47,522 bases of DNA from CAZWVM01 sp964637705. Its GTDB lineage: Bacteria; UBA8481. The notes under the pieces are model-generated. The model was not told the origin of the DNA, searched no databases, and was given only the letters and a program-made list of their open reading frames with translations. The DNA lies in assembly GCA_964637705.1 (NCBI GenBank), contig CAZWVM010000004.1, forward strand, positions 1-47,522. The letters are read 5' to 3'. Below are positions 1-9,721 of this stretch, one piece after another (the stretch's first letter is position 1; each line of letters starts with the position of its first letter). The position numbers and the translations under genes were made by a program.

Positions 1-1
1 C

Positions 2-3000
2 TTCCCGGTGAGCCCGGCGGACGGGCTCTGGAGCACGGACTCGCGGCCGGTCTTCGCCTGGAACGGGATCGCGGACACGTTCGTATTCCAGATCGCGACA
101 TCGGCGACCTTCGCGACGATCATCGACTCGACGACGACGACCGGCACGACCTACCAGCCGGCCGGGTACTACGGCGCGGAGACCTACGCCTGGCGCGTGA
201 TCGCCGTGGGGAACTCGGGCGAGACGCGCGCCAGCAGCACGTACACGCTGAGGATCGACACGGCCGTGGTCGTGACGCCGACGGCGCCGCCGGACGCGCA
301 CGAGACCGCGTCGCTCAGGCCGTCCTTCGCCTGGACCTCCGACGGTGACACCTTCCTCTTCCAGTCCGCGCGCGACACGCTCTTCGCCTCGGTCGTGGAG
401 AGCGCGGTCGTGACCGCGCTTTCACGCACGGCGGCGACCGACTACGCGGCCGGATCCTACGCCTGGCGCGTCACGGCGTGGGATCGTGCCGGCAACACGG
501 CCGTGGGCGCGACGCGCGCGCTGACGGTCGACACGGCGGCCTCGGTCGCCCTGGCATCCCCCTCGAACAACGCCCGCACGAACGACTCGACCCCGACCTT
601 GACGTGGACCGGCGACGGCGCTCTCTTCACGATCCAGGTCTCCACCTCGGCCTCTTTCGCCTCGATCCGCGACTCGGCCTCGCTCGCGACGTACGCCTTC
701 ACCGCGTCCCCCTACTACGGCGTGGACACCTATTACTGGCGCGTGATCGCCCGGGACACGGCCGGAAACACGGAGACGAGCGGCGCGCGGTCCTTCGTGA
801 TCGACACCTTCGTCTCCGCCTCCCTTTCGTCGCCTGTCGACGGCCTCCGCACCAACGACACGCGACCGCTCTTCACGTGGTCCGGCACGGGCGACACCTA
901 CACGTTCCAGGTATCCCGCGTCGACAGCTTCGTGACCCTCCTCGACGCGGTGACGTGGAATCAGCCCTTCTACCAACCGGCCACGGGTTACGGCGCCGAT
1001 ACATACTACTGGCGCGTCGTCGCGTCGGATCGGGCCGGGAACGTCGAGACGACCCCGTCGCGGTCGATTGTCATCGACACGATCGTGACGGCGGCTCTCT
1101 CATCGCCCGCGCACGGGGGGCGCACGAACGCGACGCGCCCATCCTTCTCCTGGACCGGCACGGCGGACTCCTACGTCTTCCAGCTTTCGCGATCCGACAC
1201 CTTCGGCACGCTCCTGGAGAGCGTGGACACCCAGTCGACGGCTTACCAACCGGCGACGGGTTACGGCGCGGACACCTACTACTGGCGCGTGATCGGCCGC
1301 GACGCGGCGGGGAACCGGGACACGACGGCGGGCCGGCTGCTCGTCATCGACACGGCCGTCTCCGCCGCGCTCGCGACGCCCGCCGACGGGGCGCGCACGT
1401 CCGACACGACGCCGACCTTCACCTGGACGGGGTCCGGGGACACCTACACGGTCGAGGTCTCGATCTCCGCCGTCTTCGCGACGATCCTGGACAGCGCGAC
1501 GGGCGCCTTCACGTCCTACACGACCTCCACGCCGTACCTGGCGGAGACCGTGTACTGGCGCGTCGTCGCGCGGGACATCGCGGGGAACACCGACACGACG
1601 GCGGGCCGGACGCTGGCCCTCGATACGACGGCCTCGGTGTCCCTCACCGCGCCGGCGGATGCCTCCCGGTCCAACGACACCACGCCGACCTTCACCTGGT
1701 CGGGCGACGGCGTCTCGTTCGTGCTCGAGGTCTCCCGCAACTCCGCCTTCACGCAGATCGTGGATACGAAGGCGCAGGCCGCGGCCTCCTACACGCCGGC
1801 GCCCGGCTACGGGGCGGACACCTACTACTGGAGGGTGACGGCCCAGGATTCCGCCGGGAACACGGCCGTATCCTCGACGCGGTCCTTCGTCATCGACACC
1901 GCGGTCGCGGTCGCCCTCTCCACGCCGTCGGACCTCTACCAGACCAACGACACGCGCCCGGTCTTCACCTGGACGGGCGACGCGGAGACCTGGACGCTGC
2001 AGGTCTCGACGTCCGCGGTCTTCGCCTCCTTCGTCCTGAACGTCGACACGACGGCGAAGAGCCTCCAGGTCGCCGGCACCCTCGCGGCCGACACCTACTA
2101 CTGGCGCGTCGGCGGCGTCGATCTGCTCGGGAACCGCGACACGACCGCGGCCCGTACGCTCTACGTCGACACCGGCCTCGTGGTGGGGCTCCTCGCGCCG
2201 GGCAACAACTCGCGCCTCTCCAACACGCGCCCGGTCTTCACGTGGAGCGGCAACGGCGACACGTACACGCTCCAGGTCTCGACCTCGGCCTCCTATGCCT
2301 CCTTCGCCCTGAACATCGACACGACGGCGAAGAGCTTGCAGCCGGTGGCCGGCCTCGCGGCGGACACCTACTACTGGCGCGTGGGGACGCGGGACCAGGC
2401 GAGCAACTGGGACACGACGCCGTCCTACCTGCTCGTCATCGACAACGCCGCGCCCGCGGTCCCGACGCCCGTGGCGCCGGCGGACAGCGCCGTGACGAAC
2501 GTCCTCGCCCCGTCCTTCTCCTGGACCGGCCCGGCGGACACGTATGTCTTCCAGGTCCGGCGCGACTCGCATGCCGGCACGATCGTCTACACCGAGACGA
2601 CGACCAGCACGGCGACGAGCCTCTGCGTCCTCGTCCAGGACACGTATTCCTGGAGCGTCCAGGGCTGGGACGTGGCGGGGAATGCCAGCTCCTTCTCGAC
2701 GGCGCGGGCCCTCGTCATCGACACGACCGTCACGGTCGCGCTCTCCACGCCGGCCGCGGGCGCGCGCACCAACGCGACGCGCCCGACGTTCACGTGGACG
2801 GGGAACGCGGAGACCTGGACGATCCAGGTCTCGAACGCGCCGTCCTTCGCCGCGCCGGCGGTCGTCCACGAGACGACGGCGGTCTCGCTCCAGCTCGTCA
2901 CGGCGCTCTCCCCGGACACGTTCTGGTGGAGGGTGATCGCGGCGGACCGCGCGGGGAACCGGGACACGACCGCGTCGCGGCTCCTGTACATCGACACGGC

Positions 3001-6000
3001 CGTCACGGCCTCCCTCTCGTCCCCGTCGGCCGGGTTCCGCACGAACGACACGACCCCGACCTTCACCTGGACGGGTGACGGCGACACCTACACGATCCAG
3101 GTCTCGCGCTCCGACACCTTCGCGACGATCCTCGACAGCGCGACGTCCGCGTCGCTCACCTACACCCCGGCCCCGGGCTACCCGGCGGACACTTACTACT
3201 GGCGCATCGTGGTCCGGGACCTCGCGGGCAACGTCGATACGACGGCCGGCCGGTCGCTGAGAATCGAGACGGGCGTCATCGTCCAGCTCTCGTCGCCCGC
3301 CGACGGCGCGCGCACCTCGGATTCGACCCCGTCCTTCGCGTGGACGGGTTCGGGCGACACCTATTACATCCAGGTCTCGCGCGCCGCCGGCTTCAGCCCC
3401 CTGCACTTCTCGGCCTACACGAACCTGACAAGCTACACGGCCGTCACCTACTGCCCGCAGGACACCTATTACTGGCGCGTGGTCGCCTACGATGCGGCCG
3501 GCAACTCCGACACGAGCGCGTCGCGCACTTTCGTCGTGGACACCGCGGTGACGATCTCCCTCTCGACGCCCGCGAACAACGCGCGCACGAACGACACGAC
3601 GCCGCCGCTCACCTGGACGGGCGACGCCGATTCCTACACGGTCCAGGTCTCCTCGATCGCCGACTTCTCGACGATCGTCGATTCGAAGACCCTGTCCGGC
3701 ACCTCCTACGAGGCGTCGACGACCTTCTACGCCCAGGGCACGTATTACTGGCGCGTGTCGGGCCGCGACGTCTCCGGCAACATCGATACGACCGCGGCGC
3801 GGACCTTCGTCGTCGACACCTTCGTATCGGCCGCCCCGTCCGCCCCACCGACGAACACCGAGACGAGCGTCCTGCGCCCGGTCTTCTCCTGGACGGGCAC
3901 GGCGGACACGTACCGCTTCGAGATCGCCCACGTCTCCACCTTCGCGACGATCACGGAAAGCGCGGTCACGGCGCTCACGATGCGTCAGCTCGGCGGATCC
4001 CTCACCCACGACACATACTGGTGGAGGGTCATCGGCACGGACATCGCGGGCAACACGGAGACCTCCGCCTCCTTCGTCCTGAAAGTCGACACCTCGGTCA
4101 CCGCCGCGCTCGCGACCCCGGCCGACAACACGCGCACCACCGACACAACGCCGACCTTCACCTGGACGGGCGACGCGGCCACCTACGTCCTGCAGGTCTC
4201 GACCGTCTCGAACTTCGCCTCGCTCTACGATTCCCGGACGACGACGGCCACGACCTTCACCACGTCCGGCTACTACAGGGCCGACACCTACTACTGGCGC
4301 GTCTACGCCGTGGACACGGCCGGCAACGCCCTCTTCACGGCCGCTCGGACGATCTTCATCGACACCTCGGCGACGGCGTCGCTCGCCCTGCCGGCCGACA
4401 GCACTCTGACGAACGACTCCACCCCGACCTTCACCTGGACAGGTGACGCGGACACGTACATCCTGCAGGTCTCGACCTCGGCGTCCTTCGCGACGATCCA
4501 CGACTCCCGGACGACCACGGCCCTCACCTATACGCCCGCCGCCGGCTACGCGACCGATACCTACTACTGGCGCGTCGCGGCCTACGATGCCCTGGGCAAT
4601 TCCTCGACGACCGCCGCCCGGATGCTCCGGGTCATGACGGGCGTCGTCGTTTCGCTCACCGCTCCGGCCGACTCGGCCGCGACGAACAATCTCCGTCCGA
4701 CCTTCACCTGGTCCTCCAGCGGCGAGACCTCGACGATCCAGATCGCTCGCGTCTCGACCTTCGCGACGGTTCACGACAGCGCCACGGGCGCGATCCTTGC
4801 CTACACGCCGGCCGCGAACTACCCGGTCGACACCTTCTGGTGGCGCGTGATTTCCCGTGACGCAGCGGGCAACGTCGAGACGACGGCCGCGCGGATCCTG
4901 TACCTCGACACCGCGATCACGGTCGCCGCGTCGTCGCCCGCGGACGGGATCCGCACGGCGAACCCGCGGCCGACGTTCTCCTGGACCGCCTCGGGCGCGG
5001 ACACGTTCACCGTTCAGGTCTCGACGTCGGCCTCCTTCGCCACGATCAAGGACTCGAAGGTCACCGCGGCGCTCTCCTACGCCCCGGCGGCCGACTACGC
5101 CGAGGACACCTACTACTGGCGCGTTCTCGCGGTGGACCGCGCCGGGAACGCCGAGACGACGGCCGCGCGCTCCTTCGTCGTGGACACGCGCGTCTCGGTC
5201 GCCCTCGTGTCCCCGGCCGACGGGACCCGCACGAACGATCCGACCCCGGCCTTCGCCTGGACCGGCGGCGGCGACACCTACGTGCTCCAGACCTCGAAGG
5301 TCTCGAGCTTCGCCTCGATCTTCGACAGCGCGACGACGAATGCCGCGGGGCTCTCCGCGACGAGGCTCCACGCGGCGGACACGTACTACTGGCGCGTCAT
5401 CGCGACAGACGCGGCCGGGAACTGGGACACGGCGACCTTCCGCACCCTCGTCGTCGACACGACGGTGCCGGACACCCAGGTCACCGTCACCCTCTCCGTC
5501 CCGGCCGACAACACGGACACCTCCGACACGACCCCGACGTTCCGCTGGACCTCCGACGGCGACACCTTCCGCGTGCAGATCGCGCGCGACACGACCTTCG
5601 CGGTCCTCTACGACCAGGCGGTCGTCTCGGTCTCGCCCGTCCACACCACTTCCTCCTACTACGCGGCCGACACGTACTACTGGCGCGTGATCGCGCAGGA
5701 CGTCTCGGGCAACTGGGACACCTCGGCGGCCCGCCGCCTCACGATCGACTCGTCCGTCGTCGTCAACCTCTCGACGCCGGCCGACGTCTCGTCGACCAAC
5801 GACACGACGCCGACCTTCACCTGGACCGGCGACGCCGACACATACCGTATCGAGATCACGTACAACGATCCGACCTTCGCCTCGATCTACGACAGCGCCA
5901 CGGGCGCCGCCTCGAACTTCACCGAGATCACCAAGCCGATGGCGGCCGGCCCCTACCACTGGCGCGTGACGGGCTGGGATCGTCTCGGCAACGTGAAGAC

Positions 6001-7130
6001 GACGGCTTCCCGCTTCCTCTTCATCGACACCGAGGTCCGGGTGACGCTCTCCTCGCCCGCCAACGACTCGGTGACGCCCAACACGCGTCCGAGCTTCGCG
6101 GTGACGGGCGACGCCGACACCTACACCTTCACGATCTCGACATCGCCGGTCTTCGCTTCGACCTACGACTCGAAGACCCAGTCCGGCGCGACCTATACCC
6201 CGGCCTCGAGCTTCGCGTCCGACACCTACTACTGGCGCGTCACCGGTCTCGATGCCGCCGGCAACACGCTGACGACCGATTCATGGCGGCTCGTCGTTCG
6301 TTCGAACCTCACGGCCGCGCTCTCCGCGCCCGCCGCCGGGACCTGCACCCAGAACCAGCGTCCGACCTTCACCTGGACCGGCAACGGCGAGACCTACGTC
6401 TTCCAGATCTCGAAGTCCGCGGTCTTCGCGACCTACGTGGAGACGAAGTCGCAGGCCGCGACGAGCTTCACGCCCGCCGGCTCCTACGCCGCCGAGACCT
6501 ACTACTGGCGCGTGCAGGCCTCCGACTCGACGGGCAACTCCTTCCTGACGGCCTCGCGCACGATCCTCATCGACACCGGCGTCACGGTGACGCTCGTCGC
6601 CCCGGCCGCCGGCCTCATCACGAACGACACCCGGACGGTCTTCTCCTGGACCGGCGACGCCGACACCTGGACCTTCCAGCTCTCGCGCTCCGCCTCCTTC
6701 GCCTCCCTCGACCAGTCGGTCGAGACGACGGCCACGAGCTGGCGGCCGGCGACCTACCTCGCGGCCGAGACCTACTACTGGCGTGTCGCGGGCCGCGATC
6801 GCGCGACCAACGCCGACACGTCCGCCGCCCGCACCCTCGTCATCGACACGGGCGTCATCCTCGCTCTCGCGTCCCCGGCCGACGGCGACCGCACGAACGA
6901 GACGCGGCCGGTCTTCACCTGGACCGGCAACGCGGACACCTACGTCTTCCAGTTCTCGAACGACTCGACCTTCGCGACGGTCCGCGACAGCAAGACGACC
7001 TCCGCGACCTCCTACACGCCTTCCGGCTACCTCTCCGACACCTACTACTGGCGTGTCGCCGGATACGACCGGGCGGGCAACGTCGAGACGTCCGCGCGGC
7101 GCACGCTCTACATCGACACCGGCGCCTCGA
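2..7130 (+). repeat. 26 tandem ~274-bp coding repeats (FN3/Ig-like domains)
   Basis: Counting the recurrent YYWRV-type strand and the closing IDT gives 26 units averaging about 274 bp. Units are diverged at both protein and DNA level: some have WWRV, HWRV or SWSV in place of YYWRV, and unit 20 has a short insertion (VPDTQ). They are therefore old domain duplications rather than a recently expanded array. The first unit may be cut by the window edge, so the full count in the protein is larger or unknown. Confidence 0.85.
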
Positions 7131-8260
7131 TGGTGGACAGCACTCCGTCCTACGCCGTCGTCTTCGTGAACGGCAGCGATTCGGTCCGCCTCACCGGCAC
7201 CGACATTTCGCTCGTCGCCGGCTTCAGCGACACCTACAGCCAGGTTCTCTTCCAGTTCCGCCCGACTTCCTCCGGCGCCTGGATGACCTGCACGGCCGCG
7301 GCCGGGAGCGCCAACCCCGACGTGACCGGGCCGTTCTGGTCGATGAAGTGGAGCATCGCGGGACTCGCCTACGCGACCTACGACGTCCGCGCCGTCGCGA
7401 CCCTGACCAACGGCAGCGTCGACTCGACGCCCAGCCGCGTCGTTCTCACCAACGACACGACGAGTGTCGTCATGCAGGAATGGACGGACACGGCGACGGG
7501 CGCGCACATCCAGCGCCGCCTCCTCCTGATGAACGAGACCTCGACCGTCATGCTCTTCGACGGAACGCGCCTCGTCGTTCCGGCCGGCACCATCGCGACG
7601 ACCGACAGCGCCTGGATCAAGGTGACGTCCTTCACGTCGGCGCCGCCCGAGGCGCCCGCGCCCTCCAACGGCATCCTCATCTCGACCGGCAACGGCGGCT
7701 CGTGGCACCGGTTCGAGTTCGAGAACGGGACGACGCAGTTCAGTCGCTCCATCACGATCACTCTCCCGTACTCCGACCAGGGCCTCTCGGCGCCCGAGTC
7801 GAGCCTCGTCATCCACTACTACGACCGGGCGACCTCGAGCTGGAAGGCCATCGAGAACTGCGTGATCGACGCGACGCGAAACCTGATCACCGCGACGATC
7901 ACCCACTTCACGGACTTCGCCGTCTTCGCGGGCGTCGCGGCGAACAACCTGACGAACGTCTACGTCTACCCGAACCCGTTCGTGCCGTACGACAACGACG
8001 CGAACAACGGCGCGCCGTTCGTCCGCGGCGTCGACGGCACCGGCATCATCTTCCAGAACGTGACGACGAACGTCGACATCGACATCTTCACCGTCGCCGG
8101 CCGCAAGATCTCCACGATCCGCGCCGCCAACACGGGCGGCAAGGTCCAGTGGGACGTCCGCAACGACGACGGCCAGGAAGTCGCGTCGGGCATGTACTTC
8201 GCCATCGTCCGCGCGCCGAACGGCGAGAGGGCGGTCGTGAAGTTCGTGGTGATCCGGTGA
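2..8260 (+). CDS. giant FN3/Ig-like tandem-repeat surface protein, 5' partial, FlgD-like C-terminal sorting domain
   Basis: The reading frame is open at the window's left edge, so the true start and signal peptide lie outside; 2752 residues are visible. About 26 tandem units of ~90 residues fill roughly residues 1-2375. Each has a core such as RPxFxWTGxADTYxxQVS, then DTYYWRVxAxDxAGN and a closing IDT, the layout of bacterial fibronectin-III/Ig-like domains. Residues ~2380-2645 are non-repetitive and end in a THFTDFAVFAG segment like those before C-terminal sorting domains. The last ~105 residues (from ~7943) contain VYVYPNPFVPYDND, IDIFTVAGRKI and ASGMYFAIV, typical of FlgD-like/type-A C-terminal domains used as secretion or surface-attachment signals in FCB-type bacteria. 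The protein is rich in Thr, Ser and Asp. Its stop overlaps the start of the PorV-like gene in GTGA, so the two are probably translationally coupled. Inferred role: a secreted or surface-anchored adhesin or matrix fibre. The ligand is unknown. Confidence 0.9.
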   Translation, partial: FPVSPADGLWSTDSRPVFAWNGIADTFVFQIATSATFATIIDSTTTTGTTYQPAGYYGAETYAWRVIAVGNSGETRASSTYTLRIDTAVVVTPTAPPDAHETASLRPSFAWTSDGDTFLFQSARDTLFASVVESAVVTALSRTAATDYAAGSYAWRVTAWDRAGNTAVGATRALTVDTAASVALASPSNNARTNDSTPTLTWTGDGALFTIQVSTSASFASIRDSASLATYAFTASPYYGVDTYYWRVIARDTAGNTETSGARSFVIDTFVSASLSSPVDGLRTNDTRPLFTWSGTGDTYTFQVSRVDSFVTLLDAVTWNQPFYQPATGYGADTYYWRVVASDRAGNVETTPSRSIVIDTIVTAALSSPAHGGRTNATRPSFSWTGTADSYVFQLSRSDTFGTLLESVDTQSTAYQPATGYGADTYYWRVIGRDAAGNRDTTAGRLLVIDTAVSAALATPADGARTSDTTPTFTWTGSGDTYTVEVSISAVFATILDSATGAFTSYTTSTPYLAETVYWRVVARDIAGNTDTTAGRTLALDTTASVSLTAPADASRSNDTTPTFTWSGDGVSFVLEVSRNSAFTQIVDTKAQAAASYTPAPGYGADTYYWRVTAQDSAGNTAVSSTRSFVIDTAVAVALSTPSDLYQTNDTRPVFTWTGDAETWTLQVSTSAVFASFVLNVDTTAKSLQVAGTLAADTYYWRVGGVDLLGNRDTTAARTLYVDTGLVVGLLAPGNNSRLSNTRPVFTWSGNGDTYTLQVSTSASYASFALNIDTTAKSLQPVAGLAADTYYWRVGTRDQASNWDTTPSYLLVIDNAAPAVPTPVAPADSAVTNVLAPSFSWTGPADTYVFQVRRDSHAGTIVYTETTTSTATSLCVLVQDTYSWSVQGWDVAGNASSFSTARALVIDTTVTVALSTPAAGARTNATRPTFTWTGNAETWTIQVSNAPSFAAPAVVHETTAVSLQLVTALSPDTFWWRVIAADRAGNRDTTASRLLYIDTAVTASLSSPSAGFRTNDTTPTFTWTGDGDTYTIQVSRSDTFATILDSATSASLTYTPAPGYPADTYYWRIVVRDLAGNVDTTAGRSLRIETGVIVQLSSPADGARTSDSTPSFAWTGSGDTYYIQVSRAAGFSPLHFSAYTNLTSYTAVTYCPQDTYYWRVVAYDAAGNSDTSASRTFVVDTAVTISLSTPANNARTNDTTPPLTWTGDADSYTVQVSSIADFSTIVDSKTLSGTSYEASTTFYAQGTYYWRVSGRDVSGNIDTTAARTFVVDTFVSAAPSAPPTNTETSVLRPVFSWTGTADTYRFEIAHVSTFATITESAVTALTMRQLGGSLTHDTYWWRVIGTDIAGNTETSASFVLKVDTSVTAALATPADNTRTTDTTPTFTWTGDAATYVLQVSTVSNFASLYDSRTTTATTFTTSGYYRADTYYWRVYAVDTAGNALFTAARTIFIDTSATASLALPADSTLTNDSTPTFTWTGDADTYILQVSTSASFATIHDSRTTTALTYTPAAGYATDTYYWRVAAYDALGNSSTTAARMLRVMTGVVVSLTAPADSAATNNLRPTFTWSSSGETSTIQIARVSTFATVHDSATGAILAYTPAANYPVDTFWWRVISRDAAGNVETTAARILYLDTAITVAASSPADGIRTANPRPTFSWTASGADTFTVQVSTSASFATIKDSKVTAALSYAPAADYAEDTYYWRVLAVDRAGNAETTAARSFVVDTRVSVALVSPADGTRTNDPTPAFAWTGGGDTYVLQTSKVSSFASIFDSATTNAAGLSATRLHAADTYYWRVIATDAAGNWDTATFRTLVVDTTVPDTQVTVTLSVPADNTDTSDTTPTFRWTSDGDTFRVQIARDTTFAVLYDQAVVSVSPVHTTSSYYAADTYYWRVIAQDVSGNWDTSAARRLTIDSSVVVNLSTPADVSSTNDTTPTFTWTGDADTYRIEITYNDPTFASIYDSATGAASNFTEITKPMAAGPYHWRVTGWDRLGNVKTTASRFLFIDTEVRVTLSSPANDSVTPNTRPSFAVTGDADTYTFTISTSPVFASTYDSKTQSGATYTPASSFASDTYYWRVTGLDAAGNTLTTDSWRLVVRSNLTAALSAPAAGTCTQNQRPTFTWTGNGETYVFQISKSAVFATYVETKSQAATSFTPAGSYAAETYYWRVQASDSTGNSFLTASRTILIDTGVTVTLVAPAAGLITNDTRTVFSWTGDADTWTFQLSRSASFASLDQSVETTATSWRPATYLAAETYYWRVAGRDRATNADTSAARTLVIDTGVILALASPADGDRTNETRPVFTWTGNADTYVFQFSNDSTFATVRDSKTTSATSYTPSGYLSDTYYWRVAGYDRAGNVETSARRTLYIDTGASMVDSTPSYAVVFVNGSDSVRLTGTDISLVAGFSDTYSQVLFQFRPTSSGAWMTCTAAAGSANPDVTGPFWSMKWSIAGLAYATYDVRAVATLTNGSVDSTPSRVVLTNDTTSVVMQEWTDTATGAHIQRRLLLMNETSTVMLFDGTRLVVPAGTIATTDSAWIKVTSFTSAPPEAPAPSNGILISTGNGGSWHRFEFENGTTQFSRSITITLPYSDQGLSAPESSLVIHYYDRATSSWKAIENCVIDATRNLITATITHFTDFAVFAGVAANNLTNVYVYPNPFVPYDNDANNGAPFVRGVDGTGIIFQNVTTNVDIDIFTVAGRKISTIRAANTGGKVQWDVRNDDGQEVASGMYFAIVRAPNGERAVVKFVVIR

Positions 8261-9654
8261 TCGGCGCGGGGCGTTTCTCGTGCGCCGGCGCCGCCTTTCT
8301 GGCGCTTCTCCTCCTCGCCTCGTCCGCCTTCGCCGCCTCCGGTTCGGGCGCCGGTTCGACCGGTGCCGGATTCCTCGAGATCGGGGTCGGGGCGCGGGCC
8401 GCCGCGATGGGCGAGGCGAACGTCGCCTGGTCCGACGACGCCTACGGGCTCTACTTCAACCCGGCCGGCGTCGCGCGGGCGAGCCGCAAGGAGGTCGGGT
8501 TCGCCTACAACAACCTCTTCGAGGACATGGGCCACAACTATCTCGCGTATGTGCACCCCTTCCCCACGATCGGCACGCTGGGCGCGAGCGTCACCTACAT
8601 GGATCTCGGCGAGGTGCGCCGCACTACCGTCGCCTCGGCGGCCACGAACTCCTATCTCGGCACCTTCACCTCCCACGACCTCGCGGTCTCCCTCTCCTAC
8701 GCCCGCCCGATCCGCTCCTTCCTCGACCTCGGGGCCTCGATCAAGTTCATCAACGAATCGCTCGACGACAGGAGCGCCTCGGCCGTGGCCGTCGACATGG
8801 GCGCGATCATCCGTCCGCCGGTCCAGGGTCTGACGCTCGGCGTCTCCCTCTCCAACCTCGGATCGTCGCTCAAGTTCGTCCGCGAGAAGGACGAACTGCC
8901 CCTGACCGTGCGCGCCGGGATCGCCTACCGCTCCCCGAACCGCGTCTGGGGCCTCGCGAGCGACATGGCGTGGGTTCGCCGGCAGGACATCGAGGGGCAC
9001 TTCGGAGGCGAGGTCTGGGTCTGGCCCGAGCACCTGGCGCTGCGCGCGGGCTTCAACACGGCCAACGACGCCGACAACGGCTTCACCGCGGGCGCCGGGT
9101 TCAAGTGGGAGGACGTCGGCGTGGATTACGCCTTCACGCCCTTCGGTGACCTCGGCGACGGCCACCAGGTCTCTCTCACCGCCCAGTTCGGCGCGCCGCG
9201 CACGCAGCCCGGCGGCGCCGCGCGCCTCCCGCAGACCGCCTCCGGAACGAGGACGAGGCCGACGACGCAGCCGGACTACGGGCGCGTCGAGCCGCCGCTA
9301 TCCCCCCTGGCCGGAAGCGCCGCCCCGGCGCTCGTCTACGTCCTGCCCTTCGTCTACCAGAACGGACCCCCGGAGCACGACTGGGTCGGCTCCTCGGTGC
9401 CGGAGATCTTCTACCACAAGTGGCTGCCTCAGGGCATCGTGGCGAACTCGGTCACGGACGCGCGCTACACCGTCGAGGGCAACTACTGGATCGTGGACAA
9501 CACCCTGATCGTGAATGCCACCCTGAAGGAAGAGGGCTGGGAGGCGCGCTCCTTCCAGTGGCGCGGCGAGGCCTCCCGCATGTTCCTCCTCTTCGACACG
9601 ATGGTCGACCGCGTCACGCGGGAACTCTCGACGCGCGGCGTCGCGTTCCGCTAG
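8257..9654 (+). CDS. PorV/PorQ-family outer-membrane protein fused to a TolB-N/FlgO-like domain
   Basis: 465 residues starting at a GTG inside the stop of the preceding gene (GTGA). An N-terminal signal peptide (hydrophobic ALLLLASSAFA, cleavage after ~26) precedes a PorV/PorQ/UPF0164-like barrel at ~35-310. The barrel contains GAGFLEIGVGARAAAMGEA, then GLYFNPAGVAR and a GAGFKWEDVGVDYAF strand near its end. PorV family members are outer-membrane partners of type IX secretion and hold or hand over cargo that carries C-terminal signals. A Pro/Thr/Arg-rich linker (~310-350) leads to a ~115-residue domain with YVLPFVYQNGPPEHDWVGSS, RYTVEGNYWI and LFDTMVDRVTREL. That order (VLPF, W-G, Y-VEG, alternating strands, final helix) matches TolB N-terminal/FlgO-like domains. 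The coupled cargo-like gene upstream suggests this protein exports or anchors the giant repeat protein. The family calls are firm for the barrel and good for the C-terminal domain; the function is inferred. Confidence 0.85.
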   Translation: MIGAGRFSCAGAAFLALLLLASSAFAASGSGAGSTGAGFLEIGVGARAAAMGEANVAWSDDAYGLYFNPAGVARASRKEVGFAYNNLFEDMGHNYLAYVHPFPTIGTLGASVTYMDLGEVRRTTVASAATNSYLGTFTSHDLAVSLSYARPIRSFLDLGASIKFINESLDDRSASAVAVDMGAIIRPPVQGLTLGVSLSNLGSSLKFVREKDELPLTVRAGIAYRSPNRVWGLASDMAWVRRQDIEGHFGGEVWVWPEHLALRAGFNTANDADNGFTAGAGFKWEDVGVDYAFTPFGDLGDGHQVSLTAQFGAPRTQPGGAARLPQTASGTRTRPTTQPDYGRVEPPLSPLAGSAAPALVYVLPFVYQNGPPEHDWVGSSVPEIFYHKWLPQGIVANSVTDARYTVEGNYWIVDNTLIVNATLKEEGWEARSFQWRGEASRMFLLFDTMVDRVTRELSTRGVAFR

Positions 9655-9685
9655 ATCCGCCACCTCGCCTCCCCGCCCGAACTCC

Positions 9686-9714
9686 TTGCGCGGTTCCGCG
9701 CCCTGAACTAGGCT
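9686..9714 (+). promoter_or_regulatory. sigma70-like promoter of the SHOCT gene, probably leaderless
   Basis: TTGCGC at 9686-9691, a 17-bp spacer, and TAGGCT at 9709-9714. Only 7 nt separate the -10 box from the ATG at 9722, so transcription would begin at or next to the start codon. There is no Shine-Dalgarno sequence. Confidence 0.5.
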
Positions 9715-9721
9715 TTCCGGG

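Noticed and set aside
1100..5959. A 1619-residue open frame on the minus strand across the repeat gene
   Set aside because: It is antisense to the FN3-like repeats; the codon pattern of a GC-rich repetitive gene leaves the opposite frame open. The product is a low-complexity Arg/Gly/Val sequence with no domain.
2..7130. CRISPR-like or short DNA tandem repeats
   Set aside because: The period is ~274 bp, the units are coding and diverged, and there are no conserved short repeats separated by spacers.
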